64,000 nt of DNA. Origin: Melanocharis versteri (lineage: Eukaryota > Chordata > Aves > Passeriformes > Melanocharitidae). Numbering within the stretch: the stretch's first letter is position 1; each line of letters opens with the position of its first letter. A program made the translations under genes and the position numbers. Below are positions 24,401-39,400 of the stretch, piece by piece. Below the pieces are notes generated by a model. It had not been told where the DNA came from and ran no database searches. It saw nothing but the letters and a program-made list of their open reading frames with translations. Where the stretch lies: contig VZTG01001029.1 in NCBI GenBank assembly GCA_013397845.1, forward strand, positions 274,788-338,787, written 5' to 3'.

Positions 24401-27400
24401 GTGAGTTAATTTAAGGTGCCCTTTGGGTCCAGGGAAGGCTCGCACAAAGTTAATGAATGCACAGTGTTAATACGAGGAACTTGGTTAATATAAAGTAGTT
24501 TTTGAACCCACCCCATAGCCCTTCCCCCCAAAAAGCAAAACATAGCACAGACACACTCCCTAAAATACATGGATTGATTCAAAGAAGAACAATGCCTTTG
24601 GCACGGGCTTGAGATACAGTGAAACGTTTTAAATAGAGTAACTTCCTTTTGCATGTCAAGGTAATGTCAGTAGTTTCAAAAAGGAAGTTGGGACATCACT
24701 TAAACTGACATTGGATTTTATACACAGTTTTCACCTGATCATGAAATGTCACTTGCCCTTGTTTACTTCCTGGACACAACTCTTCCCCTGCAGAGAAACT
24801 GGAAAGTTTTCTTCCCTTTTTCAGTATAAACATTTACAATATATTAGTCATAGACCAGCTTGAACTGAATTCCTATCCACTGTAGAATGTCAGAAATACG
24901 CTGAATACTTCATAGTGATTTTGAGGACAGAGTTTAAAAAACTTGGGCAATGTCTGATATTCTAACTGTATTTCTTTACCTAGTGACAAAACTGTGAATT
25001 CCTGAGATGCTGATGCATTCAGAAGGGAAAAAAGTATGTCTGTGTATTGTTTACCTCTATTTTCAGTCAATTTTTTATTTAATACATTACTAGTAACTTA
25101 TGCTTTATAATTCTTTGCTTGATCCTGTTAATTGTCCATCCACACCCACTTTCACTCCTCCTAGATTAGTTGATGACTTGCTTGGGAAAGGTGCCCACAC
25201 AACTTGAGTGAACAGCTGAATTTTCAAGTGGTACTTGAATGCATGATAACACCTGCTTATTATTAAATTAAAGATACGTTGAGAACCTTTTTCAAAGATG
25301 TTTTACAATTTAGCTACATTTTTCTGTAGGTTTTTACCTAAAATTTTATTTTTTGAAAAATACTGTAAGTTGTTAATACATGTTTGTGTGGATGTGTAGT
25401 CTGTACATAGTCCTTATAGGAAAACTGTGGACCACAAAATTTCAGTTCTTAATTAAGTCTGAGGGGTTTTTTTTAATTCCTGGTTCTGTAGTAATCTGTA
25501 ATCCTTCATATTGCCCTCATTATTCAGAGCTGGTAAATGTTTGTGTTTAAACAAGATAATTGTTGGCCGTATTTGAGTAGGTTATGAAAACAAAGGAAGG
25601 TACCTGCAGAGAAATAATCCTTGGCAAGCTGAATTTTAAAAGTGGCGTTCTGAGCATGCTGCCACACTGAGATGGACTGAAGTAACTGAGCTAGTTACTC
25701 TTGCATTGAAGAGGACTTTTTATTGTCAACTTAAGGTTTTTATTACACTAGATGTTCTTTTTATGGCATTTAATTTAAGTACTTTTTAAATTGTGCATAC
25801 AGCACAGTGCTCAGTTCATGAAATGGCTCTGCCTTCTATGCTCTAGGAGCCTGTCAGAACAAAAAGCAGATTCAGTATTACTGGACTAATCTGAAAATAC
25901 ATGTTGTGTCTCTTTCGGTTCCATGTGCACTTAAACACACCCCTGAACAGCTCAACTTCTTACGTAGGTTGATTTAGTGGTCATCAAATAGAACCTACTG
26001 GTTGGCTTTGTGAGGCTTAAGAGAATTATTTTCGTGAATTTTACTAAGTGATTTTTTTGCAGGATTTACTTACTGCAACTCATTTTAGGCTGTCCTGAAT
26101 TTGAAAAGAAAAAAAAAATTATATCTTTAGTTCTTACGGTAGTCTTTTGAGTATTATTCACTGCTCTGTGGCAATTCTTCAATCATTACCTATCTATTGT
26201 ACCTTTTAAGTTATATACTTTGACAGGTAACTTGCCAGGCAAGAGGTCTGTGAATTTTATGAGTTTAAATACAGTGAGCTGAATTATGTGTAGCCCTCAG
26301 GAAAAAAGGCATTTGATGTTTGAGTTGGGTTTGTCTGGGAGACACCTGGTACAGTGATGTTGGGCTGGTGGGACAGCCCAGCCCAGGTGCAGCATTTCCA
26401 CTGGACTGCTTACATTGGTATTAATGGTTTACAGCTCTACTCCTCGGCCAGCAAACTTTAGTAGACATAGCCATGCTCTGAAAAAGTCATGTTCTTGAAA
26501 TGGAAAGCAGTGTATTTAAATGAATGTAGCTAAGCTACGTGCTCATATTATCAGCTACTGGATTTATCTTCTGTGTCTACTTGTTTAACCAAGAAAGCTT
26601 CTTTCCTAACTACTTTTATAGTTTGAATTCATGTAGTAACTTTGCTTGTGCTTTTATTCTACTACATCTTTACCTATTTTCTGATTGTTGATACCTTGTT
26701 TTTGTTAGAACATGGCATTGCATATAAATAGTCTACTTTATGTAAATACAAATGGGAAGGTTATTTTCGATAAACAGGAAACCAGGTAGTAGAATCTGTA
26801 CTGAACTTCCCAAAGAAGTTTAACTGAAAAGGAAAAAAATGTCAACCTTGGGTAAAGGCTGTTCTGCCTTTAAAATCTGTACACTGTCTTCTTCAGGACA
26901 GAGAGAGACTTTCTTAGAGTGTAAAATTAGCCAACATATAGCTACTTGTACTCCTACTTGGGTGGTTTCTGTTATCTGAGCTACCTTGTGGTTGCAGCTA
27001 TGTGTATCTGGAGTAATCAGTGGCAAATGCTTTGGAATGAAGGCTGCATCCTCACTGTAGTGTTCTAGAATACCAAGTTTAGCCAGTCTGACTTCTGAAG
27101 GTCAGGAAAGACATCTGAATAACCACAAGTGTCATCCTAGAGGTGCTAATGGAAAACAAACATAAGGTGCAAGCATTCTAGCTGGGATGGCTGAGTGTTG
27201 AAATCCTGTAGAGGTTGGGATTTACATAAATACTTACTAGGGGATGATTCTGTGTACATCTAGGTGGATCAAAGAAAGAGTGATAAACCTGGAGACCCTA
27301 TCATGTGCTGCTTCAAAGATAAGTTTTCTTTAGTGTAAGTAGCAGGACCATGGGAATTATCAGTCGAGTGATGAATTATGTTGTGTGGGTTTAATAGTAA

Positions 27401-30400
27401 GCTAAAACAATGAAAAAAAAATCTTTAAGTGTGATGGTTCTGTAGAATTGTGGGTAGCATAAATCCAGTATTAGGCTGTTAAGCTGCCTTCTATTTACTA
27501 TAGTTCAGAGCTGGAATGAGTCTGACAGTCTTGTGGGAACTGAGTAGATTGTGGGATGCCTCATGGAAACAGTTAGAAGATCTCGAGTTATTATCCCCAT
27601 CCGTTTATAGACCCCCCCTTCCATTTTTCTGAGAAGAGAGTCTTTGAGTTCTTAGGTAGGAAAAGTAAGGATAAAAGACCTGCACCTTAAGCAGAACAGT
27701 GTTTTCTAGATGCTGATTTGTGAGGAGGCTGATGGAGCCACAGCTGTGAGGATTGTTCTGGTTCCTACTGGGAAGGAAAGACTGTGAACCTAAAAATGGA
27801 CTCTCCTTGTACTGAAGTCGTATTCCATACTGCTGCCAACTCATCCCCTTCAGTTTCCTTTTCCCAGCCACTTCTTCTGGCTGTGGAGTAATGCCTCCAT
27901 CTCCTTTTTTCTCTTTCTCTTTTCTCCACAATCTCCTCTGGTCACTTAATGATTCTGTGAGCCTGCCACCAGTTACAGCAATTTGACTGAGGAAAGACAG
28001 AAAAGGGAAAGCACCAAGTGCCCTTTTTGTATGCCACATAACAGCTTTTTCTGCCAGTTTTGTGGAAGTCTGCAGACTTGGTACCAGTGACCCAATATAT
28101 TGGACATTGCATTGTGGTGAAATCACTGATCTTAGAAGGTAACTCATGTTAAAAAGAAATGGAGTAATAGATTAGGCATTAACTCTTGCATGTAAGCCTT
28201 TATATGCCTTTTACCAAATGTTGTCAGTATATAAAAATGGCTTGCTTTTTTTTTCTTTCAAGTACTTGCTCTGATTAGAGCATAGGATCAACATAACTTG
28301 AGCCCACAGAAAAGTACTGGGTTTTAGCTAAGTGTGGTGCTCTCAACTATAATTTTTCTTTAATTATGACTGAATTGCTGTGTTACTTGCAAATTGGACA
28401 TAGTCTCCCTGAGGTAAGCTAAAGAGAAATAAAAATCTACCTCTTGATAGTCTTTAGGGTACTGCCATTAATATATACGATGTAGTTTATTATCAAAGCA
28501 GATTATGTAATTATATATGCGTGTATAGATGTAAAAGTTTTACCAAAATTTTGTCTACAACCAAATGGGCAACCATATAGTAACTAAGTGGTGTTCTCTT
28601 ACCATATCAATTTTCAGATCTGTGGAATACAGAAGCAGTAACAAGCAAGGTCACAACTTGGTCTTAACTGATTTAATTCTGTTCTAGAGATCACTACTGC
28701 TGGGAATGTCTTCTGTGAGGTGGAAAGTGTGTAAATAAAAGAGGCATTATTTTTCTGAAATGAGTTAATCTTCTGCCTGGTGTGTAGCTAGGCTAAGGAA
28801 TAGCTTAGTTTGCACTGAGAACTTGGTGCGTGCTGTAGAAATCGTAATTGCTGAAAGGCTTATTTCTTTGTATTTCTTCCATTGTGACTAGTTTAGAAAC
28901 CATATTCAGTAATGATATAGACAGATTTGCTTAACTTCCCTGGAGTCTCCTGTCCTCAGAAGAATCATGAAGTTACTGGACTTAAGCCAGGGTAGAATTC
29001 ATGTTTGGAGTTTGGTGATCTGCTAAAGTTGTTAATTATTGGAAGTAGAGATTAATAGATGCTTGTTTACTCCTTCACCCTCCCTGGCCCCTTTCCTCCT
29101 CACAGTCCCAATTTGTCTTTTCCCTCCTTTGGTGGGGGAGAGGTAAAGGAATATTTGTCAATTTTTCATTATTTAGAAGGTGGGCAGTCCAGACAGATGA
29201 TCCTGTTTTCATCAAGCATGTTTGAATGACTAAGAAAAGACTTGTTTAAAAATAGCTGAGAGATGATCAGGTTATTTAATAGTTTAACTAAGTTAAGAAA
29301 TCAAATAGAGAATTGTTAGTGTGAAGCACAGCTGAGATTTTTGTATTTGAAATAGTTCTCTAATCCTGCAAATAGAGCTAATTTTATTAAAAGATAGATA
29401 ATTGGCAACATGGGTTAGAATTTGTAGTGTTTGTTATGTAGCAATGTGGAAAGTAAGAAGAGGGTGAAAATTAAAGGAGAATAAATAAAGGCTTCCTAAA
29501 GTTTAAACTGGTGGAACTTCTTATTTGGTACATATAACTTCAAGCAGTCCATTTTGAAGTGACACACAGGTAATGTTGATGGAAGGGTACCCCACAGAAG
29601 GAACAACCATTCACAGCTGCATTAATCTCCACTGAGCCCCCCTTTCCCCCCTAAAAGCGAGTCCTGGAGTGTTGGATGTGTAGGCAAAACCCAAGGCTGG
29701 CCCTAAAGTGTGGTCAGATGGTGGCCACTAAGGGTGGCCCATGACTGCACCACGATTGTCCTGCTGGTTTGGAAGGGTGAGAGCAGCAGCTGAGGATACA
29801 CTGGATGGCTTCACAGTTGAGGCCTGGGGCTCATCCCTATGGACTTGCTAAACTAAGCTTGGTGAATTACCAGCTTTCAGGCTGAGATCAGGTCCTGGGT
29901 TTTTTCCCCCACTCTGCTGGTATAGATGGGAATTAACACATCAGAAGTTCTGCATTCTCTTGTACTGTGTACTTCAAAGCCATACAAACTTGCTGATGCA
30001 GTTGAGTGGTAGAGATGACTGCTCCTCAGTTTTATTTGAAACATACATGAATGCAACCAGAAAAATGTAATTTTAAAGAAATGGTGTTTACACTTCTGAA
30101 AGAAAAGTGCTATATAGAATGAGTTTTTTTTTTTCCAAAAACCTGCTTTCTTTCATGAGGTAAAAGCAGTTTTAGCCATGATGCTAATCTCTTGCTGAGA
30201 TTAGTAGGTATTTCAGCTCATCAGAGAGACAGAATTACAGACTTCTTATGGTAAGAAGTCTTCTATCAAATACTAGAGAAAGGAGGAGAGATTCCAAAGG
30301 GTCCAGGATCTATTGCTATTTAACTGCAGTTCAGATGCACTGAGAGTCTGATCCATCCTCGAGTGGGAGAGCTCAGTCACAGTGAAAGCTCAAACTAAAA

Positions 30401-33400
30401 TGGAGTTCAAATCTGTGTAACACCCTGAGCAGTGTATTACATCCAAAGTGAGTGTAACTTGATTTCAAGTACCTGAATGAAGTTTGTCATATTCTCATCA
30501 GTGTTGGTCTTAATTTCTTTCTACCTGTTCATTTTTAACTTCTCCCCAGGAGAGGCACATAAAGTGGCTTCAAGTCTCCACACTGCCCACCACCCCACCC
30601 TTGAAAAATGTGTTGGGTAATCTTGTAGCGTTCAGTCCTACCGTGTGTCTCTGGGTTGCTTGTTCATGTTATTTCCTCTTCCTCATGAACCTCCAGGTTA
30701 CCAAAGGACTGTTGTGGCAGAGGTAGTAAAAAGACAAACTTGAAGAACAGTAATTTTTATTTCTTGTCTCTCAGTGATGCCAGTATCCCAGTGCACTTGT
30801 GGTGAACTGTTCCTTCCTTAGTAACAGGGGGACCTTCCTGATAAAATACATCTGTATTGAAACTGTGGTAGGAGCACTGCTGGGCTTGGCATGAAGCCTG
30901 AGTCACAGGGAACTGCTAAAGTTTAACCTTCCCCATCTATGAGTTTCATAACCTCGTGGTAGATACCTGTGACGCATTGCCAGAGGAGAGTACTTGCTTT
31001 GAAGCTTTATTAACACTGTGGCAGTAATAATAAATATAGTTTGATTGTGAAATGCTGTTTGCATTACAGAATAGTCAACATGAGTCACTACAGCCCTTCC
31101 CAGGTTTTAGGTGTAGGCATGGCTTTTTTTTTTGATCTTGAAGTTTGCATCTTAATGTACATCTTAATGTTTCAAAGTACTTATATCTGTGGTGTCATAT
31201 TTAACATGCAGGTGGAGACTGGAGATACACTTTGTGTATGCTTTGGCTCATTAGTAAAAAGTAACTAGATTTAATCAACTTTACACTATGGCACTTAATT
31301 GCCTGGGTTATTTTGTTAGTAGCATACTTGGATGTGAACTTTCACTGTGAAGGTCAGCCCTGCTGGTCATGGTTTTTAGATGAAGACTAACCTAGATGTA
31401 CTCAACTTATCAGAGTTACTTTTTGTGTAACAAATTGGTGACATAACTATAATATTCCTTCAATTTCATCATTATGTGGAAAGAGGAAAAATATAGGAAG
31501 AAAATCAAGACTCAAATTGGTGTGGCTGAAGTTTCAACAACTTCATGATCTGTATTTGCACAAATGTTTATACAAAATTTAAGAGAACACCAAATGAAAT
31601 TCTGAAGCAAGGTAATGGTTGTCACACATGAATTCATGTAATGTCAGGTATTTTAAAACACTTCAGCTATGTTGCTTGCTTGAATGAAACTCCTTTTGTC
31701 ATACAAGCAAGATGTTTCATAGAAAGATTAGCAGTAGGATTTGCATTAAAGTATGTAGTGTTGCAATTGAACCCAGTCATTCAGTGAGGAGAGCTGTTTA
31801 CATAGTTGTTCATGTAACTCTACCAGTTTGAGTATTTTTATTAGATGTTGTTGCCCATCTTATTTTTTCAGTTTCAGTTGAAACACTGATTAGCTCACCT
31901 ACATTTCATTTACATTATTTAAATCTTAAGCGTCATCAATGAAAGTAAAAGAAGTGATAGCTTTTTTTATCTGTTCTGCTTCACAGTGCTGGGAAGTAAA
32001 ACAGTTGCATTTTTCCTAAGCTACTGGAGTGTCTTCTGAAGGACTGGAAACAAGTGTATAGTCCAAGTCAGCATTTTAGAATTATGTGTTTAAGTCTAAT
32101 GAGTTTTCTGGCTTAAATCTTATAAATTTAGCTACCTACATCAAAAGCATCTAAAGAATCTTGCTTAAAAAGTCCTTCTAGGCTCTGGTCTAATTCTTGT
32201 GCCATAAAAACATTTTCTACAGATAAATTTTACAAGGTCTGCAAATTGTTTGCACAAAAATGTCTTTTTGAAGTACTTTATTTAGTACTCTTGTAGTTGA
32301 AGCTCAAAGCCAATTTACTATCTTGTTTTATTCACTTTAGACAATTCAACCTTCGAATGAAGAGAGATGCATCTCTTTTTAGTGATGACTTTAAAGTAGA
32401 AATATCGAACCAAGTGATTGATTATGATACCTCCCATATTTACACTGGACACATTTATGGTAAGTATAACACTTTAAAATGGATGAAAGTGCAGCAATTT
32501 TAAACAGGAATTTTCTAATAGTACCTGGAGAAAATTAGTATCTGTGTGATTAGATTATTGTTAAACTTTAATAATGCATCTAACACATTTAAACTTGCAT
32601 CTGCTTTTATATATGAGTCACACTTAACAAATGAGTATTTTATCTAATGATTTTCATACCCATAAAACTTGAATTTCGAACCTGTTTATAAATATGCTCT
32701 TCATAGAAGTCTGATGCATTCAAGAAAATTAGGAAAAGTTGTATGCATTGAAGAAAAAAGAAATCAGGTGCCATTCTTAGTTTAAAGGAATAAAAAGAAT
32801 ATAGTGTTACCATCATTAAGGGTAATATACCTGATTTCAGTAAATACAAAAGATAAAATTGATTAAAAATGGAGAATTACAGAATTAAAAGCAGATGGGA
32901 AGAAGAAATGGATTAAGATTTACTCTGTTCCTGTTTCTACTGTTTGTTTGGTTTTCCTGAAGATCTTTCTTAGCCATGTTTTGCAGTCTTGAAGTGAGCA
33001 TTTTCAACTTCGAAAAGTAATAAACACAGGGCTTCATATGCATCTAGGCAGACCAATTTATCAGTTATTTTGAGTAGGCCAGAAGGCTTTTTGATAGTTT
33101 GATTCTGAACTTTCCTCAATGGAGGAGTCTATAAACATTCTTTTAGCAGGGTAATCTTTCATCCTTTATTTGAGAAAGGCTGCTGGGATGCTGCATGTTG
33201 TAGCAGTCAGTGATTAAACTTTGACAGTTGTACTTTTCCTGATTGTGACCGTTGCAAATACAAATTCACTCTCTGCCAAGTTTCAACCTAGCTACAGTTT
33301 TAAGAGGATTATGCTTGGAGAGAAAAATGGATATCTTGAATATAGGGAAGTCTTTCTTTGAAAGCTTTCAAAGTTCTGTATATGCTCTAATTGTATTATT

Positions 33401-36400
33401 TATTATTTCTAATTGTATGAACAGATGTATAAGGACAGGATTTGACTATAGAATTACGTGCTGTGTATGTAACTGCTTTAAAATAGAGCTGAATTCCTCA
33501 TTATATGCTTTTTAAACATTTCATTTTTGCGCCTGATTGGGAAGCTGCTGAGCTTAGTGACTATGATTTTGCTGTAGCAGTTTGTCTTACTGATGGATAA
33601 TCTTAGTCTTAAAAAATCAGACTTGTCTTTCTGTTATCTAGAATCTTATTACCCCAGAATTCATGCAGGTTTTTAGCAGTTGGGAACTGGTACATGATCA
33701 GGATAATTATGCAAGTACCACGTGTTAGCAGTGAGCTTAACACCTTGGGTAGTGTGATGTTTGAAGTTTGCACACGGCTGAAAGCTCTTTGAAGGGTATA
33801 AAAAAATAAATGCACTTTTTCCCTTAACAGGTGAGCAAGGAAGTTTTACTCATGGGTCTGTTATTGATGGAAAGTTTGAAGGATTCATCCAAACTCACAG
33901 TGGGACCTTTTATATTGAGCCAGCAGAGCGATACATAAAGGACAGAAACCTACCATTCCACTCTGTCATTTATCATGAAGATGATATCAGTGAGTACTTC
34001 CATTTTGTGCTACAGATGGAATATTTTTTTTATTAAGTGTCAAAACCTGTAAGCCATTTGTAAGCATCAAATGAGACTTTGGCTTGTGTATGACATTGTG
34101 AATTGGGCTGTCCTCAGGTGATTCATATGCAGTTATGATGTGAGAGAGATTTATGGCAAACCAAAGTCAGTCTTTATTCTGCCATTTTAAGAAATCCTTA
34201 GCAGTCAGGCTTTAGTGTGCAAGCAGTACATTTCCTACCCAATGGATACACGTTTCTTTGAAAAATACATTCTTAAAATGATCTATACGGATTGCTCTTC
34301 CATGTGATCTGGAAAATAAAAGATAATAAAAGTTCAAGTCACTAAATGATTACCTATATCTCATGAGGGTGAATTTGTGTGAAATAAAAGCTTCCCCTGC
34401 ATGTGCCTGTCACATGTGCCTTCAGAGAGCTCTTTAGAAGAGCTGGTGGCACCCAGTATGTCCCATTTTACACAATAGCTGATGGAAGCGTACAGAGTAG
34501 TACTTAAATTTCACAAGTATAGCCCCAGAAATCTAGCTTTAGTTGCAAATGCTCAGAAGGATGAAAAAGTACCATGAAATACTTCTACATCTTCAGAACT
34601 GATGCACCAGAGTTCTCCTGCACTCTTCCTGCCTATTTATGTATGATCAGTCTTCAGATGTAATACCAATTAGTTTTGTTTGATGCTTAAGTTATACTGA
34701 ACCTCAAAAGTACTGCAATAAAGTTGTGACTCCAAGTTTGAATTCTTCCAAGTAGATGTTGGCAGAGTCAGTTTAACTTTTGGTTATTGAAGCTAACAAA
34801 CTGTCTTTCCAGCTAAGTTCAGGACTTCAGTCTTGCTTAAAAATCAATTTAAACCATAACTTCATTTAAAAACACGTACCATCAGACCACTGTGCAAACC
34901 CTAGAAGACTTGAGTTTGAAATCTCATTTGGAATTGGATGAGGAGGCTTGGATTAGATCATTACAAATGACTCGAACCACTCTGATAATGATATATATAT
35001 AAATCATTTTCAGAGTATGTCATAATGAGACTGCATTGTGAAAAGAAGTGTCAAAGAATAGGAAGTTAGGTGAAGAAAATTCCTGATTGTAATTTGGCTT
35101 TGTATATTATAATTTTCTCTGTGCTGTAAGCCACTGAAAAAACCAGGGTTATTGCATATTGCTCTCCTTGATTACTTCTCTTGTGTGAATGCAGTGAAGA
35201 GAAGTGATCTTTCTTTTCTAAAAACTCAGCAAATTTGGGTGGGTTTTTGTATTTTACTTTCAGTGGCAGTATGTGTGCTGTCTCTTGAGTATGTTAAAAT
35301 TACTGTGAGCTAGCAAATATGTTTGTCCTTCCTGTTATCTCATTCTGTAAATATGATTACTAACCCAAAATCAAATAGAATTTCCATAATTTTAAAGAGC
35401 TTGTGAATGAAAGCATTTACTGGATTTGTGAACAGTATTTGTTTTCTGATTGACTAAATGTGTATTTTCCTGGTGCTTACAAGACCCATACTTGAGAATA
35501 ACTTTACGGGATAACATTCCATATTTTTAATTCTCAATGAGAAGCTGCAGCTCGAGCTTCATTTTCATCTCTGCAGAGCATTGCTGGTCAGTTCAGCGGG
35601 GGGAAGGCAGTTTTCCCTGTTGGCTGCAGTTGGAGTATTGCTGGCTTTGCCGCTGTAGCAGGAGAGTAGTGGGGGAAAAGTAATAAAAAAGTTACAAAAG
35701 TCTGGCGTGGAACTGTAAGATACATCTTTTCCAACATTTTTGTGAATAATTCACACATACTTCTAAGTTTTGTGTTGCATCTGACAGGTCTCACTGAACA
35801 GTTCAGTTCACTGCTTGATAGTGGGAATATTGGACTTCCACTTATGTAGGACTTTGTGTAAATAAGTCACTGTCAGCTTCATAAAGGGTTTTATTAACTA
35901 ACCCTGTTGTTGAAAGGAGGGGGAGGAGGAAAGTAAGAGACATAAGGCAGTGATGTGCCCAGTTTTCAAAGGTTGAGACGAGCAAGAAGATTGTCTCATG
36001 TCCCAGTTCCTTATGCTGTAAATAGTGAGTGACTAAAAATACTCTTAACTGTTATCGAATACTGACAGAAATAGAACTGTGCCTTAAAGAAGCAGATAAA
36101 TTGATTTTATGAAAGTTATTATTGCTGTTTTGTAGGAGTGATCTCTGTTGGAAGAGTAAATGGATTGCTTTGGGAACTGGAAAAAGTAATGATGAAATTG
36201 GTTCTTACTAATGTCTTATTAAAGTGAGTGGGAGCAGGATATGTTGGGGTGTTTTTAATTATTCAGGTGATGGTATGTTGGCTTACGTTGTTTTTCCTCT
36301 TGAATCTAGTGCATCAAAACCATCAGTTAGAAACAGAATCAGATTGTCAGAGGGCATGGTCTAAATCTATTGCAGTGAGCCACATTAAAGCAGCAGTACA

Positions 36401-39400
36401 GTTTGGCTCCCAAATCACCAAGTGAGTGAACATTGCTGCTTGCTCAGCAGGGTTGAAAATAGCCCATCCTGGAGAGAAGTCTAAGCAGCACTATTTAAAA
36501 ACACATCACTCCTGTTGGTTGCTGCCAGTGCAGTCTGATGTGCATGTGTTTTGGTTGTATAGTGTCACTTCAGTCACTGGGATCATCCATGCATCTAGGA
36601 TTTCTGGTGTCTGAAATATCTGGAGTATACAGCTACTTCGGTCGCTTTCTGAAGAGTGCTTTTGAAGCTAAATTATTTTTGTCTTTCATGAGACCTATTT
36701 TTGCGTTGAACTGCAAAAAAACCCCAACAACTCGAAAAAGCTAAGCTTTATAGTAGATTTGTTGTTAATTTGTTGTTACTGCTCTCATCTAAAGTTAGCT
36801 CTCATGAAATAGAGTCAGACCACTACTGTCTTATGTAGGACAAAAGCAACAAAAATGATCACATTTCTAACTTGGGACAGACTGAGGTAAAAAGTCATCT
36901 TTGCTTTAATTTGGGTATTTTTTTGGTCACCCATGTTGCAGCCTTTTGAAACAATATGTTTTTTAGTGCTTTTCAGAAACCACAATGCACCATATGATTA
37001 GCATCTCAATGAGTTCTTTTTCAGTAGTTAAACAAAAGTTGTTTTGTAAATGGGGATTATATTGTCAACTTTATAAGGCAGCTTTTGTCTGTTACAGTGG
37101 ATCTGGTGACCAGTGGAAGGCAGCCTTCTATTCATGACTTGAAACACAAGTTGAATGATTTTAGTTTCTAAACCAGTCTTGATCAAATTGTGTTACAATT
37201 TAGGGTTAGAAAGACGCAAATTGCTGTTTACATTAAGGTATTTAGGAAACATTTCTTTAGGGATGAAGATATATTTACTTTATTTAAACCATATTTGCTT
37301 CAAGTGTATCCCTGAGTTCATACTGTAAAATACAAAATCAGTATTCCTTCAGATCAACAGTATACAGGAAAATCCTGTTCAGACCTTCAGGAAAATTAAC
37401 ATGATCACTTAATTGTCTTTATGGTCTTGTAAGGACCATACAACTAAGAACAGAAAGTGAAGTGGTTTGTAATTTTCCAAAGCCCTATCTGCTGAATGGA
37501 CTGACCATTGCAAACTGTGTTATTAATGAGAACCTGGTTTCTTTTTCATCACATTTTGATGAAAATTGTCATGGGAGCACAGTGTCACAGAGTGCTGCAA
37601 ATGAAATCTGTTATAAAGTTTTTTTTATCTCCTTACCTTTGAGTTTTATTCTGACATTATTGCTTTTGCTGGTATTGGAGAAATCTCTGTGGCTGTTAAA
37701 GAACTGAGTTCTCATAATTTGTAATGGAAGTTAGGTGTCATCCTTGGCCCAGATGCCTAAATCCAGTAATTATTAAGTAGTTAACCTAAATGCTTAACAT
37801 ATAATACTATTTACTGATAAATAGAAGAAAACCCAAATGTTCAGGAATGTCTTTGTGGAAGGTAGTACATTTTCTTAAAAGGAAAAAATTCATAATTTGA
37901 GCATCTGGAGTTGTATATATCAATAAAAATCATGTTGTCAGAAAGTATGAAATGTCAGTTTTTTCGTGGGTGGTTTTTAGATTTATCGTTATTTTATTCT
38001 ACTCTGTATTATTTTTTAATGTTCTGACAGGATGTACAAAAACTGAAAGTGGACAGTACTGAAAAAGAAAAAGTTGGGGTTTTTTTGCCTAATGATTTTT
38101 TCTAGTGAGAAGATTGAACCTGTTTTTAACCTCTTCTGATGTAGCTCTGTTGGAAAATAGTCTTCTATTTTTTCCTCAACTTTGCATTTGCTGTAAGCAA
38201 TCATTTCATGATGAAGGCATGTTTTTTTCCTTTTCACTTCATAGGGTTGTGGTAGGGATAGGCTAAGAAGCTCTTGATCCCAAAGAGCTGGCAGAAGGCT
38301 GCACAGAAAGCTGGCACATCTCAGAGCATTGAAAAGCTTCACAAGAGCATGGATCATACTTCTGTCTTGTGGGTCAAAACTGTCCAAGTCATCTGGCACC
38401 ATGTAGTTCTTGCTTATCTTCAGAAATTTAAAAATGGAACTGCTGCAGGGGATGATGGAAATAGGAAATCTCAAAAGATGATGAGGGAATGGTACCTTCA
38501 CAGTTTGGGGGCAGTTCAGCATTTAGCAAATGAAAACTTCATATGCAACTTTCCCTGTAAGCTAGAAATGTTTCCAAAGCGAACTATCCTGTATTACCTG
38601 TCTTCTGTGATTAGCAAGGTGGTTTCAAATCTGTCCATGGGGAATTTGTGCTTTCCAATACATGCAAAACCTTGGCAATTGCTGTTGTAGACGATTTTTT
38701 GTTCATTTCTTTGTAATTTTAACTGTCATGGCTTTAAAGTGTTTCTTACTAGATTATTACTTTTGGAGTGAGAAATATTTGAATTGCAGGCAGTTAGTAT
38801 AAAAAATATGTTAAGGGATTTCCTTACATCTTTGGGAAACAAGATAGAAAAGACAGATTATTTTGTGTAATACACTGAGAGCATTTATTTCCAGTACTGT
38901 TCTGTCAGTTGTCATAATGCTTCAGAGTGGGCTCCTGCAGGGTGGCTTTCAGGGACAGTGGCTTTCTGCAGAGCAGTGTGTGGGGGAAAGGCAGGATGGG
39001 CCATTGCTCCTGCCCCGGGTAGCCTGCTCTTGTTGCAGAGGTAAACAGTTGGTGGTGTGAAGTCAGGTCGTAGGTAATGAAAATTTGCATTAGACTAAAT
39101 ACAGTAGAACTTTTTAATACTATTGTGGGAGGAAAAAAGGGTGGTGGAGATGGAGACGGGAAGGATCATATTTACAGTCCTTTGCTTATAACTCCAATCT
39201 AGTGATATTAAACAGGATCCCCAAAAGCACAAGGTGTCTCCAACAGAGTGGTGCTTTTTTTTTAGTATTGGTTGTAGCCAAGTCAGTGTTCCACTACTGT
39301 GCTGGAGTAAATTGGGTGAGGTGACTTGCAGTAAGAGCATATTTTTCTCTTTTCTCTCCATTCTTCTGGCACTGTGCTAGGGCTAATTGTGCCAGGAGGA

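Noticed and set aside
34989..35003. TA-rich microsatellite
   Set aside because: Only a few TA units, too short to call a repeat locus.
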